In this document: in pieces, positions 1 through 9,155 of the stretch
Layout of the letters: each line of letters begins with the position of its first letter
Position numbering within the stretch: position 1 is the stretch's first letter
DNA from: CAIUGU01 sp963819685
GTDB taxonomy: Bacteria > Pseudomonadota > Gammaproteobacteria > Steroidobacterales > Steroidobacteraceae
Direction: 5' to 3'
NCBI GenBank assembly: GCA_963819685.1
Contig: CAWFXI010000010.1
Coordinates: forward strand, 186,001 to 250,000
DNA: 64,000 bases
Translations under genes and position numbers: made by a program
Notes under the pieces: generated by a model
Databases searched by the model: none
Seen by the model: only the letters and a program-made list of their open reading frames with translations
What the model was told of the DNA's origin: nothing

Positions 1-2
1 TC

Positions 3-80
3 GGAAGCTGCGGTCATACCGTGGTGGCGACAGACGAGTCGTTGCGCGTTATTGACTGTGAGAGGATATCGACATGCTGA
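3..80 (+). CDS. 3' end of an unidentified gene (partial)
   Basis: An open frame enters from the left edge and stops with TGA at 78-80, overlapping the ATG of the next gene (74) by 7 bases, as in a translationally coupled operon. Only about 25 residues are visible, including VVATDESLRVID. They carry no motif I can assign. A competing frame stops at 52-54, so even the reading frame is not certain. Confidence 0.3.
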   Translation, partial: GSCGHTVVATDESLRVIDCERISTC

Positions 81-634
81 ATCCACGCCTGGGCACATTG
101 ATCATCATGATCCTCGTGGCAGCGGCTACACGAGTGCTGCCGCACCCCCCGAACATGACCTCCATGACCGCGCTCGCACTTTTCGGCGGCGCGTACTTTT
201 CCGATCGACGGGTGGCGCTTGCCGTACCGTTGGTTACGCTACTGCTCAGTGACCTGGCGCTGGGGCTGTACTGGTCCTGGTCGGACAAGGCGGTCCAGTC
301 TCATATGGAAGTCCAGTATCTGGCCTTCGCGCTGATTGTGGTGCTGGGCTTTACATTGCAGCAGCAACGGACCGCGCCGCGTATCGGCGGAACCCTGCTG
401 CTGGCCTCGCTGCTGTTCTTCGTCATCACGAACTTCGGTGAATGGGCGTTCCAGCCGCTGTACCCGAAGACGCTGGATGGCTTGATTGCCTGCTATGTCG
501 CGGCGATTCCGTTTTTCCGCAACACGCTGGTTGGCGACCTGATCTACACCACGATCCTGTTCGGCGGTTTCCACCTTCTGGAAACCCGGTTTGTCGCATT
601 GCGCGAGCCGTCAGTCGCAATGGCCCGAAGCTAA
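74..634 (+). CDS. DUF6580 family integral membrane protein
   Basis: This 186-residue, highly hydrophobic protein resembles the DUF6580 family, small membrane proteins that look like substrate-binding (S) components of ECF-type vitamin or metal transporters. I see about six hydrophobic segments, near residues 6-23, 28-42, 48-67, 79-95, 103-124 and 138-168. Features recalled from the family include the N-terminal R-x-L-P-H-P-P-N stretch and the conserved NFGEWAF. The ATG at 74 has a GAGAGG ribosome site about 9 bases upstream and overlaps the previous frame. No transporter ATPase is visible, so a cobalamin or metal role is inference from family habit only. Confidence 0.75.
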   Translation: MLNPRLGTLIIMILVAAATRVLPHPPNMTSMTALALFGGAYFSDRRVALAVPLVTLLLSDLALGLYWSWSDKAVQSHMEVQYLAFALIVVLGFTLQQQRTAPRIGGTLLLASLLFFVITNFGEWAFQPLYPKTLDGLIACYVAAIPFFRNTLVGDLIYTTILFGGFHLLETRFVALREPSVAMARS

Positions 635-687
635 ACGGGATCGACAGTCAGGTTTTCGGAACTGCCTCCTGTTGCGGGGAATTCCGA

Positions 688-1896
688 TTGTCTGGCGGCG
701 GTGCCATTCACGGTAGCGCGTACACCAGGCCGGGTGCCCCACTGCTCGCAGTGTGTCTCCTTTTTCCATGCATCCTGGTTTGCGGATGCGATGGGGCTCA
801 TCCTGTCAGCAGTCCTGAACAAGACGCTTACGAACTCACTCTCGCCACCTTCGGTGACCGGCTTGCAGTGGCATGGCATGGAGGCACGCGGAATCAAGCA
901 GCCCTCTACCTGCGCTGGACTGAAGCATCGGGCAACCCGAGCGGACATCCCATACGCCTGACGGATCAGTCCCGGGAAGCGTATGAACCCGATGTCGAAG
1001 CGCTGGACAACGATGTCATCGTTGCCTGGTACGAAAAAGACCGGCGCGATGGATCATTGACGGCTCTGGTCGCCCGTTTCGATCAACAAGGTACGCGAAG
1101 GTGGCAGCGCCAGCTGTCAGGACCGGGGGCAAATGGCCGGAATCCTGTCGTCCGCATCAGCGATGGGGAAATCGCAGTCGCATGGATCGAGTATGCAGAG
1201 GGCAGCGATCCGGCGGTGTGGAGTGCCCGCTTGCACGGCAACGGGGAACCGAGCAGTGCTACCCGAAGAATTGCGGCGGCAGGCAAGGACACCTGGAGCC
1301 TGAATGCAGCCGTTGATGCAGCGGGAACTCTGTATGTTGTCTATGACGCGAGTGCAGGCACTCGCGCAAAGGAGTTGCGACTGCTGTCAATCACCGCGGA
1401 TTCCAGCAACGAGCGACTGCTCAGTGCCGACGACGGTTTCAACTCAAGCTATCCTGATCTGTCGCTGCAAGATGAACACGCCGCGCTGACGTGGGTTGAT
1501 GACCGCGACGGTAATGACGAGGTCTACCTCTTCACTGGTCGAATCCGGGACCTCATCAACACAATCGACACGAGAGCCATTCGCGTCACGTCCACGCCCG
1601 GTTCTTCGACAGGTGCCTATGTTGCCTGGAATGAAACACGCCTCGGTCTCGCCTGGTGTGACGATACGGGCGGGCAGAACGAAATCTACACCCAGGTCTT
1701 CAATAGTCAGGGAATGGCACTGGAGGATATCCGCCAGCTCACGCACACCGATACGCAGTCGTTGATTCCCGCGATTCAGCCCTGGCACACCGGTTTTGCG
1801 GTGGCGTGGAACGAATATCTGCCCGCTGGCGATGACAGCCCCTCCGGGCACTCCAGCACCGCGGCGTCTACTGCGATGCTGGAGTTGGTCCCGTAA
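688..1896 (+). CDS. Secreted lipoprotein with beta-propeller-like repeats
   Basis: A predicted lipoprotein of about 402 residues. I place the start at TTG 688, preceded by GGGGA, because the frame has no ATG there and this gives a good type II signal peptide: a hydrophobic run ending in the lipobox V-C-G-C with Cys34. The mature part repeats a motif of the type VAW-(Y/D)-(x)n-R-D-G-N-(D/N)-E-(I/V)-Y, spaced about 50-60 residues, typical of sialidase/FG-GAP-like propellers in secreted proteins. No catalytic residues are recognisable. It lies 53 bases after the DUF6580 gene on the same strand and may be co-transcribed. The function is unknown. Confidence 0.6.
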   Translation: MSGGGAIHGSAYTRPGAPLLAVCLLFPCILVCGCDGAHPVSSPEQDAYELTLATFGDRLAVAWHGGTRNQAALYLRWTEASGNPSGHPIRLTDQSREAYEPDVEALDNDVIVAWYEKDRRDGSLTALVARFDQQGTRRWQRQLSGPGANGRNPVVRISDGEIAVAWIEYAEGSDPAVWSARLHGNGEPSSATRRIAAAGKDTWSLNAAVDAAGTLYVVYDASAGTRAKELRLLSITADSSNERLLSADDGFNSSYPDLSLQDEHAALTWVDDRDGNDEVYLFTGRIRDLINTIDTRAIRVTSTPGSSTGAYVAWNETRLGLAWCDDTGGQNEIYTQVFNSQGMALEDIRQLTHTDTQSLIPAIQPWHTGFAVAWNEYLPAGDDSPSGHSSTAASTAMLELVP

Positions 1897-1918
1897 CTTT
1901 CAGGGCATCTCTGATGAC

Positions 1919-2278
1919 CTACAGCTCGACCAGCGTCTTGAATCCGCCGTAGATCATGCGCTTGCCGTCGAATGTCTTTTTGCTCATGTCCATCATCCCC
2001 GCGAGTCGGGGATCCTTCATGACTTTGGCGTTGATGCGATCCCGTTGCGCGCGCGACTTGTAGACGATGTAGGAAAACGCCACGGTCTCGCCGGCTTTGA
2101 GTTTCACGCTCTGCGGGAACGAGGTCCACTTGCCAGGCTTGACGTCGTCGGCGATGCACTCGACATAGGCGAGCGCGCCATATTCCTTCCAGATTTTCCC
2201 GGCTTTCTGCGCCAGGCGGCGATAGGCCGCGATGTTCTTCCTGGGCACAGGCAATACAAATCCATCCACGTAAGCCAT
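1919..2278 (-). CDS. DUF1428 domain-containing protein
   Basis: A 119-residue cytoplasmic protein of the DUF1428 (YbaA-like) family, a dimeric alpha/beta-barrel fold related to YCII and ABM domains. It opens with the family pattern MAYVDGFVLPVP, followed by aromatic-rich strands and a C-terminal GKRMIYGGF. The ATG has a strong GAGGAGG site 4 bases upstream. It is the last gene of a minus-strand set (ECF sigma factor, YCII, SRPBCC, DUF1428), a combination common in environmental proteobacteria and actinobacteria. The biochemical role of DUF1428 is not established. Confidence 0.85.
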   Translation of the reverse strand: MAYVDGFVLPVPRKNIAAYRRLAQKAGKIWKEYGALAYVECIADDVKPGKWTSFPQSVKLKAGETVAFSYIVYKSRAQRDRINAKVMKDPRLAGMMDMSKKTFDGKRMIYGGFKTLVEL

Positions 2279-2301
2279 ACAACCTCCTCGTTTTCCAGCA
2301 G

Positions 2302-2829
2302 TTACTTTTCCGAAACATTCTTCAGATTGGCCAGCCCCACTTCGAAGTCCCTGCCGACCATGGTGTCCATGTTCATGAAGACGCTGATGAGCTTCGACAG
2401 GAATGGCATCGGGCCATCCATCGCCCAGGTGACCTGGGTTTGCCCACCTTGCGGAGTGAGCGTGAAGATCACCACGTTGTGACCTTCCATGGGCCTCACG
2501 AAATCCAGCTTGATCGTGACTCTGGACGGTGGAGCGGAATCAATCAGCTCCATACGGCCCTGGCCAACGGTGCTGTTGCCATCCCACTCGTAGACGGCGC
2601 CCTTGCCAACCGTGATGTTGCCGTAGCTCTTTTTCATGCCCGGATCCTTGACCTCATAGGGCGACCAGTCGCTCCAGCGATGAAAGTCGTTGATGAACGG
2701 GAAGATGTGCCCGGGCGATGCCTGGATGCTGGTCGTGCGTTCAACGTGCAGGGTGTCCGGCTTGGTGGCGGCAACGCCCAGCACACCGATAATCAACACT
2801 GCAACGATGACGACAATGATCGTTAACAT
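2302..2829 (-). CDS. SRPBCC family protein (polyketide cyclase/START-like)
   Basis: About 175 residues, with an N-terminal hydrophobic anchor (roughly residues 2-21) followed by a START/SRPBCC ligand-binding fold. The family pattern I-x-A-S-P-x-x-I-F-P-F-I-N-D-F-x-x-W-x-x-W-S-P-Y is evident, as is a C-terminal helix. I chose ATG 2829 over GTG 2838 because GAGGGG sits 8 bases upstream of the ATG. It lies between the YCII and DUF1428 genes with short gaps, consistent with one operon governed by the ECF sigma factor. The ligand is unknown. Confidence 0.8.
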   Translation of the reverse strand: MLTIIVVIVAVLIIGVLGVAATKPDTLHVERTTSIQASPGHIFPFINDFHRWSDWSPYEVKDPGMKKSYGNITVGKGAVYEWDGNSTVGQGRMELIDSAPPSRVTIKLDFVRPMEGHNVVIFTLTPQGGQTQVTWAMDGPMPFLSKLISVFMNMDTMVGRDFEVGLANLKNVSEK

Positions 2830-2854
2830 GCCCTTCACCCCTCGTTGTTCTGCA

Positions 2855-3217
2855 CTACTTTACGGCCTCGAGCAAGTCTCTTACCGGCCTGATTTCGATG
2901 CTGCCGAGCCTGGCAGGAGGAATCTTGCCGGCCACTCGAATGGCATCGTTCAGGTCGCGGGCTTCGATCAGATAGAACCCTGCCAGCTGTTCCTTGGTCT
3001 CGGCAAACGGCCCATCGGTCGCCGTCACCTTGCCGCTGCGAACCCGAACCGTGGTCGCGGTCTGGGTGGGTTGTAACGCCTCGCCGCCCAGCATATGACC
3101 ACTCCCCCGCAGCCCCTCGCCACAGGCAATACACTCTTCGTTGAGCGCTTTCCATTGGCCGGGCGCCATCTGCTCGATGTCAGCTTCGTTATAGTAGACG
3201 AGACACAAATACTTCAT
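2855..3217 (-). CDS. YciI family (YCII-related) protein
   Basis: A 120-residue protein with the YCII/DGPF fold: MKYLCLVYYNE at the start, then TATDGPFAETKEQLAGFYLI, the hallmark DGPF region. Proteins with DGPF are repeatedly found beside ECF sigma factors of the type encoded next door (3295-4552). The ATG at 3217 is preceded by GGAG at a spacing of about 6; the longer frame upstream of it is not needed. It is probably co-transcribed with the sigma factor gene 78 bases upstream. Confidence 0.85.
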   Translation of the reverse strand: MKYLCLVYYNEADIEQMAPGQWKALNEECIACGEGLRGSGHMLGGEALQPTQTATTVRVRSGKVTATDGPFAETKEQLAGFYLIEARDLNDAIRVAGKIPPARLGSIEIRPVRDLLEAVK

Positions 3218-3294
3218 TGCACTCTCCGCTTGGGCTGTCCCTTCAGGGTGACTCACTGCATCTAATCGTCCGACAAAGCGTCAAATCGACAACG

Positions 3295-4552
3295 TTAGCG
3301 ATCGAGTTCACTCAGGCGCCGTTTCAGGAACCGCTTTTCCGGTTCCAGTTGCGTCAGCGCGAGGGCGCGCTCATAGGATTGCCTCGCCTCGGGGAGCATG
3401 CCAAGGCGCCGGCAGAAATCAGCCCGGGTCGAATGAGCAAGGTGGTAGTCGCCGAGTTCCCCGCTGGTCAACAGTTCTTCAACCAGCTTGAGCCCCGCGG
3501 CAAACCCATCCCGCATTGCGACAGCGACAGCGCGATTGAGCTCGACGACCGGCGTGGGCTCGACCTGAACCAGCACGTCATACAGACCGACGATCTCTGC
3601 CCAATCCGTCGCGGCTGCAGTCGGTGCGCTGGCATGGACGGCAGAAATGGCGGCCTGCAGCGTAAAGGGTCCGATCTGCCGCGACGACAGAGACCGGGTG
3701 ATCAGGGCGGAACCCTCGGCGATCAGTGCATGATCCCATCGGGTGCGGTCCTGCGCGTCGAGCAGCACCAGCTCGCCCGTCAGGTGACACCCGTGCCTGA
3801 CGTCGGGATTCATGCAACAGCATGAGTGCCAGCAGTCCGAGTGCTTCAGGTTCGGGCAGCAGCTCGACCAGCAGTCTCCCCAAGCGAATCGCCTCGGCGG
3901 AAAGGTCGTGCCGCGTCAGCGAGTCACCGGATGAAGCCGTGTAGCCTTCATTGAAAACCAGGTAAATGACATGCAGCACGCTGTCGAGCCGGTCAGGCAA
4001 TGCATCGCGCGGCGGTACTTCATAGGGAATGTGGGCTGCCTTGATCTTCGCCTTGGCACGGACGATCCGCTGCGCCAGGGTCGGGGGCGCGGTGAGGTAA
4101 GCGCGAGCGATCTCCTCTGTCGTCAGGCCACACACTTCGCGCAGCGTGAGGGCGATCTGCGCATCCGGCGACAAAGCCGGATGACAACATGTGAAGACCA
4201 GCCGCAGCCGATCATCTTCCACCTCTTCATCCTGCCACGGAGCGTCGTCTTTGGCTGCGTAGAGCCGGTCGGCAATCTCGATCTCGGCTGCGTCAAAGCG
4301 CGCGCGGCGGCGGATGCCGTCGATGGCCTTGAAGCGGCCGGCCGATACGAGCCACGCGCGGGGATTCGCCGGCACACCCTCGCTCGGCCACTGCTCCACG
4401 GCTGCACGAAAGGCTTCGTGCAACGCTTCCTCCGCCAGGTCGAAATCACCCAGCACGCGAATCAGTGTGGCGAGCACACGGCGTGATTCAGCCCGGTAGA
4501 CTGCATCGACAGTTGCAGTCGTCAGCGGGTTGTTGTTCTCACCCAGTTCCAT
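3295..4552 (-). pseudogene. ECF-type RNA polymerase sigma factor (SigJ/DUF6596-like), one +1 frameshift
   Basis: Encodes a long ECF sigma factor of about 418 residues after correction, with sigma region 2 (LIRVLGDFDLAEEALHEAF near the N-terminus), region 4 (LREVCGLTTEEIARAYL) and the C-terminal TPR-like extension typical of YCII-associated sigma factors (RLVFTCCHPAL, then VVELNRAVAVAM). The reading frame shifts after HESRRQARVSPDG and resumes in the next frame as ELVLLDAQDRTRWD. One extra base in the CCC at 3776-3778 (+ strand) accounts for it. Both halves are well conserved, so this is either a recent lesion or a sequence error. It lies 20 bases after the DUF3325 gene, so the iron-uptake genes and the sigma factor may share a transcript. 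Confidence 0.8.
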
Positions 4553-4574
4553 CACGCCTGCCGGGAATAAGCAA

Positions 4575-4895
4575 TCACGCCAGGATCAGCAACAGCGCCG
4601 CGAGTGGCGCAATGAGGGCGAGCACACCGGCCGTCCGCGGCGCGTACGGCAACAGCAAGACCAGCAGCACGCCGGCCAGCGGCAGGACTCCGAACCACGC
4701 CACAAGCCCAAGCGCCTGGCCCGCGGCACGTACACTGGCCAGCAGCGAAATCGCCAGCAGACAGATGCCAGTCACCCTGAGGACCAGGACAGTTTTCGAG
4801 TCCGGTGCCCGTAGCCAGACCTGGCGATGGTGTCGATCCATCGCCAGGCTCAAGGCAGTCAGGCCCGCATACATCAGAAGACCAGCGAGGAACAT
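4575..4895 (-). CDS. DUF3325 domain-containing membrane protein
   Basis: A 106-residue membrane protein with three or four hydrophobic segments, starting MFLAGLLMYAGLTALSLAM and followed by DRHHRQVW. This matches DUF3325, small proteins habitually encoded directly after a PepSY-TM protein in TonB/siderophore uptake operons. The start codon overlaps the stop of the PepSY gene as TGATG, indicating translational coupling. Its molecular role is not known; a partnership with the PepSY reductase-like protein is inferred from context. Confidence 0.85.
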   Translation of the reverse strand: MFLAGLLMYAGLTALSLAMDRHHRQVWLRAPDSKTVLVLRVTGICLLAISLLASVRAAGQALGLVAWFGVLPLAGVLLVLLLPYAPRTAGVLALIAPLAALLLILA

Positions 4896-6517
4896 CAGTC
4901 GACACCCTCCGCCGAAACCGCCAATGGCTGGCCGGCCGCCAGTTCTTTCTGTGGCTGCCGCTGCGCTGACCTGGCTCTGAGCCCATACGCGAGCGCGGCG
5001 AACAGCACCCCCAGTGCCAGCATGGTGAGATCGAACCCCGCCAGCGTCCACTCGACGCGCCAGTGGTCATGCGTCAACGTCGTGCCGAGATGACGATCGG
5101 TCGTGAGGAAATTCACCAGTGGCAGCAACGCAAATGCAAAGGCAGCGGTACATGACAACTCAAACCAGGCACGCCTGACAGGGCGCAACCCTGCGAAGCA
5201 GAGCGTGAGTGCCCAGGCGATGAATAGCGCGTGCGCTTCCCATGCCCCTCGACCGTCGAAAGTCACGGGCAGCAGACGATTGGCATGGAAGTACACCGCG
5301 ATACCGATCGGCAGGCCGATGATCGTGCCCACATTCAACCGCTCTACAACCTTGAGTCCTCTCACCTGTTCCCCGCCGCTGCTTCTTTCGCGACGCTTGA
5401 CCGTCCACAGCGTGAGTCCCGTGGCAATCATCGCCGTGCCAAGCAGTCCCGACAGAAAGTAGAGCCAGCGCAAGACAGGCCCTGCATACCGCCCCTCATG
5501 CAACCCGACCAGCAGATCATTGGCCAACCAGGGTCCTGTACGTTCGGGAGTTTCTTCGAGCGACTTGCCGCTGACGCCGTCGAACATCTGCTGGAAATTT
5601 CCCCTGAGCGGAGCGTTCCGCTGATGCGTGATGATGACCCGCGCGTTGGCATCGCCGACGAAACGCGCGCGAATGGACAGCAGCCGGCCAACATTGCCGC
5701 GTCTTTCCGACTCAGCCAGCAGGGGCTCTACCTCGGTCAGCGGCGCTGGAATTCCAGCGGGACCCTCTTCAGACAGCCGCGGATTGCTGGCATCGAAGAA
5801 TGCAATCTGGTTTTCCGCGTCCGGCCCATACGCCGCGCTCAGGATGAACGGCATGTAGGTCAGCATGAGCAGCACCAGACCGCTGTACGTAATCATCGTG
5901 TGAAACGGCAATGCCAGCACGCCGAGCACATTGTGTGCATCCAGCCAGGAGCGCTGACCCTTGCGTGGCCGGAACGTGAAGAAGTCCCTGAAGATCTTCT
6001 TGTGGGTGATGACACCGCTCAGGATGGAAACCAGCATGCACAGCGAACAGAACCCGACGATCCACGCCGCCTTGTTCATGTCCATGTAATGCAGGCGATA
6101 GTGCATCTGGTACAGCCAGGTGCCGCCACCGGTCGGGCGTTCGACGGGTGCCTCGCCGGCATTGCGCGTCGACCTGCCGGGGTAAACGATGCCTGTAGTA
6201 CCAGGCGTCCCATCCGCGCCCCGTGGCGTACGCCAGGCAACCCGCAAATCGGGCTCTACCGTGCGGTCCGGCAACGTGATCGTCCATTGCTCTGCGTTCG
6301 GCGCCTCTGCCCTCAAGGTGGCGAGTGCCAGCGTCACTGCGGCGGCAGGTTCCATCGGGGTACTACTGAGCGGCTGTTCAGGACGCATCCAGCGATTGAC
6401 TTCGGAACTGAAGTAACCCGCTGTGCCCGTCAGGAAAATGAAGTAGAGCACCCAGCCGACCGTGATGCCGCTCCACGTATGCAGCCAGGCCATGGACTGC
6501 CGGAACCCTTCCTTCAT
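4895..6517 (-). CDS. PepSY-associated TM protein (siderophore reductase-like)
   Basis: A 540-residue inner-membrane protein with an N-terminal membrane segment (SGITVGWVLYFIFLTGTAGY), a periplasmic PepSY-containing part, then at least six further membrane helices. It belongs to the PepSY_TM group that includes FoxB/FhuB-like ferrisiderophore reductases and PiuB-like proteins. Histidines in the QMHYRLHYMDM stretch and in the membrane helices are candidate heme ligands, as known for the family. The ATG at 6517 overlaps the DUF3649 stop (ATGA); the longer upstream frame is a shadow of DUF3649. With the upstream TonB receptor it would release iron or another metal from a chelate after import (inference). 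Confidence 0.85.
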   Translation of the reverse strand: MKEGFRQSMAWLHTWSGITVGWVLYFIFLTGTAGYFSSEVNRWMRPEQPLSSTPMEPAAAVTLALATLRAEAPNAEQWTITLPDRTVEPDLRVAWRTPRGADGTPGTTGIVYPGRSTRNAGEAPVERPTGGGTWLYQMHYRLHYMDMNKAAWIVGFCSLCMLVSILSGVITHKKIFRDFFTFRPRKGQRSWLDAHNVLGVLALPFHTMITYSGLVLLMLTYMPFILSAAYGPDAENQIAFFDASNPRLSEEGPAGIPAPLTEVEPLLAESERRGNVGRLLSIRARFVGDANARVIITHQRNAPLRGNFQQMFDGVSGKSLEETPERTGPWLANDLLVGLHEGRYAGPVLRWLYFLSGLLGTAMIATGLTLWTVKRRERSSGGEQVRGLKVVERLNVGTIIGLPIGIAVYFHANRLLPVTFDGRGAWEAHALFIAWALTLCFAGLRPVRRAWFELSCTAAFAFALLPLVNFLTTDRHLGTTLTHDHWRVEWTLAGFDLTMLALGVLFAALAYGLRARSAQRQPQKELAAGQPLAVSAEGVD

Positions 6518-6813
6518 GGGAGGGGCGGCACAGCAGCCGGCCCCGCAGCCCAGGCGAGAGCCCCAAACACCGCTGCCGGTATGAGCAGGCCGAACCAGGC
6601 TACGCGAGCCGTGCGGGCGGCAAACACCCACAGGATGGCAGCCGCATAGAAAAGGAAGCTCAGGAGCATGCCGGTCATGACCGCTGCGGGTTGCGGCATG
6701 GGCAGTACCCGGGACAGGAAAACGGACAGCACCGTCGCCAATACATAACCGCCACCGGCGGCGGCAATGACGCGCGCAGCGACGCTGCGCTGTTGAGGGC
6801 TCCAGAGGTTCAT
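6514..6813 (-). CDS. DUF3649 domain-containing membrane protein
   Basis: A 99-residue protein with about three hydrophobic helices (AAGGGYVLATVLSVFLSRVLP, MTGMLLSFLFYAAAILWVFA, VAWFGLLIPAAVFGALAWAAG), matching DUF3649. This family occurs between TonB-dependent receptors and PepSY proteins in Pseudomonas-type iron operons. It ends in a four-base ATGA overlap with the PepSY gene. No purine-rich ribosome site precedes its ATG. Instead a GC hairpin followed by a T-rich tract (6812-6846) abuts the start, so expression may be attenuated. Confidence 0.8.
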   Translation of the reverse strand: MNLWSPQQRSVAARVIAAAGGGYVLATVLSVFLSRVLPMPQPAAVMTGMLLSFLFYAAAILWVFAARTARVAWFGLLIPAAVFGALAWAAGPAAVPPLP

Positions 6814-6846
6814 ATGAAAGAAAACGCGCGGCTGACAGCCGCGCGT
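6812..6846 (-). terminator. Intrinsic-terminator-like hairpin between TonB receptor and DUF3649
   Basis: On the minus strand a perfect 10-bp stem ACGCGCGGCT / AGCCGCGCGT with a 3-base loop is followed directly by TTTTCTTTC, which runs into the ATG of DUF3649. It is built like a rho-independent terminator and would reduce transcription from the receptor into the membrane genes, or mask their translation start. Confidence 0.6.
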
Positions 6847-6901
6847 CGTACACCTGCCTGCCTTCGGGGGACCGATCTCTCCCGATTATAGCCAGCGGTG
6901 G

Positions 6902-8939
6902 CTAGAAGCTGTACTTGAGCCCGACCCTCAAGGTCCGTGGCTCTTCGGCACGGCTCATGCGCCCTTCTGTCGGCACGGTATCAAAGCCTTCGACGAAGCT
7001 TTCGTACCAGTAGGTGATGTCCTTGGCATCGTCATCAAGAACGTTGAGCACTTCCCCGTAGACAGTCCAGGTGCCGGGCTTCCACGCGGCGCGCAAATTG
7101 AGGTGGATCTCGGGATCGGCGCGCTCGCTGTTGTCCTCGATCAGTGGGTAGGCGCCCAGATAACGCATGCGAGCGCTCAGCTCCCATTGGTCCTCGATGA
7201 ACGCGATGCCAATGTCTCCTGCATTTTCCACTGCACCCGCGATGTATTCCTCCCCGGGAGGGCTGTCGATGTACCGGGCGTGACTGCCGGTCCACACCGC
7301 ATCGACTGCGATACTGGGCAATGGGCGCCAGAAGGCCGTCAGTTCATAGCCCTTGCGTTCAGTGGCAGGGCCAGGCTCTACCGAATTCGAATCGCCCACG
7401 AATTTCAGTTCGCTGTCGAGGTCCAGCCACCAGTAGGTGGCAGTCAGCTTGATGGTACCGATTTCAAAGCGCACTCCTCCTTCCTTGCCGTCACTGGGAC
7501 TCAAGCCCGGCGCGGGTGTCAGGGGATTGACGACGCCGCGGCCATCATTGGAGTGAAAGCCCCGCCCCCAATTGGCGTACAGCTCAACCCGGTCGCTCAA
7601 CGCGTAGGCCGCGCCCATCTTGGGGGATACTTTGCTGTCACTGGCGGTGCCGCTGTACTGGTCCGGCAGGTCGATGATCTCCTGCACATCAAAGTTGAAG
7701 TAGTCGGCACGCAGACCCGCACTCAAGCGCAGCGGCTTGACCGGATTCCAGTTGCCCTCAGCGTAGAGCGAAGCTGAAGACTCCTTCACGGCATGCACAC
7801 CGACCCATTCTACGAATTCACCCTGATCGGTATTCTGCAGACCCACCCGACCGATGTCGTCGTACCGAAACTCCACCCCCGTTTTCAAGCGCGACCGTGT
7901 CGCTAGGAGTAAAGCTGTGTTCGTACCGACCCCCCGCAATCCAGCGCCGGTCCAGCTGATTGATCTGCGCGTCGTAAGTGGAATCGGAAACCATGTGCCA
8001 GTCGTAGTACTGCCCGTACAGCGTGGCGCGCCAGTCGTCGCCGAACAGCCGCGCGGTGGCAATCCAGCGAGTGGTTTCACCCACGGCGGTGGGATCAAGG
8101 GAACAGAACGCGTCTTCACAGACGCTGCTGCCGATGACGCGCTCGGGAATCTGTTCGGTGGGCTTCCAGGTCGCGTGGTAGCCCGAGAGCGACAGATTGA
8201 GCGTGGCGTTGTCGAGCGGCTTGGCGTACTTCAACCAGCCTGACTCGTGCTGCAGGTCCTCCGGCAGCTCCCAGGGACCGTCGTAGCCCTGCAACTGGGC
8301 CACATACGTCAGGCTGCCGTCGCCGATCATGCTCGTACCGCCGCCGGCCAGACGTTGCCAGCCATATTGACCGGCTTCGGCTGCCAGGAAGGGCTTGTCA
8401 TATCGGTCGATGGTCGACATGAACGCGGCGCCGGCCGGCGAGAAGTCACCGGTATCGGCCCGGTAGGTTCCCTTGCGGAAGTCCACCCGCTCCACGGTTT
8501 CTGCAATCAGTCCATTGAGATCGAGATATCCCTGCCCATGGCCGTGAGTGCGCATGTTGATGGGGACGTCATCGATATAGGTGGTGAAGTCCGTACCGTG
8601 ATCCAGATTGAAGCCGCGCAGGAAGTACTGGTTGGCCTTGCCGCTGCCCGAATGTTGCGCCGCTATCAGTCCGGGCACAGCCTCGAGCAACTCTGCCACC
8701 TTGAGCATGGGACGGACCAGGAGGTCATCGCCGCCCACCGTACCTTCGCTCGCCGCCACCGCCACACCGATTTTCTTCTCGCCTCGACCAAAGACGATGA
8801 TCTCGTCCAGGGCCGGTGCCGCGCTGGCATCGGTGGATGGCGCCTCCTGAGCGGGTGTGGCGGTAGCCAGCAGCGCCAGCGAGATGGCCAGGCAGAGAGG
8901 CAGCGGACGGAGAGCAGGCGGCAGACTCAGGTTCTTCAT
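6902..8939 (-). pseudogene. TonB-dependent outer-membrane receptor, one +1 frameshift
   Basis: A TonB-dependent receptor of about 678 residues after correction. It has a signal peptide (cleavage near AQEAPS), a TonB box-like DEIIVFG at residues 45-51, a plug domain (LRGFNLDHGTDFTTYIDD, then NMRTHGHGQGYLDLNG) and a beta-barrel ending in EPRTLRVGLKYSF with the usual C-terminal Phe. The frame breaks in the barrel after DTVALENG and resumes at VEFRYDDIGRV. An extra base in the C5 run at 7876-7880 (+) explains it. The start ATG 8939 was chosen for the signal peptide. It is closely paralogous to the receptor at 20223-22314. The downstream DUF3649/PepSY/DUF3325 genes suggest iron or metal chelate uptake; the substrate is not known. 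Confidence 0.85.
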
Positions 8940-9037
8940 GACAGGCGACACTCGCGACTCCACAAGGTTGGGCTGATTGGGGGGGCGATGGTCAGCAGTC
9001 GAGTGGCAGAAGTCCCGTAAAGTACTGTTTTACAGCT

Positions 9038-9057
9038 GTTAATTAACAATCATTAAC
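9038..9057 (-). promoter_or_regulatory. Possible Fur-like operator upstream of TonB receptor
   Basis: In the 216-base gap upstream of the receptor, the minus strand carries GTTAATGATTGTTAATTAAC, an AT-rich imperfect palindrome with an AATGAT half-site like those of Fur boxes. It sits about 100 bases before the start codon, where a promoter operator would be expected. The match to the Fur consensus is only partial. Confidence 0.25.
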
Positions 9058-9155
9058 GCTCCCCATGCGCGTCCAAGAGGCTGATATCTGTGCGTATTGG
9101 ATCAGCAGCGAGTTCCCCACGGTCAGTCCCCCAGGGGACGGCCGTCGTGTCTCGG

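Noticed and set aside
442..687. N-terminal extension of the propeller-like lipoprotein from ATG 442
   Set aside because: It would overlap the DUF6580 gene by about 190 bases in another frame and bury the signal peptide; TTG 688 fits better.
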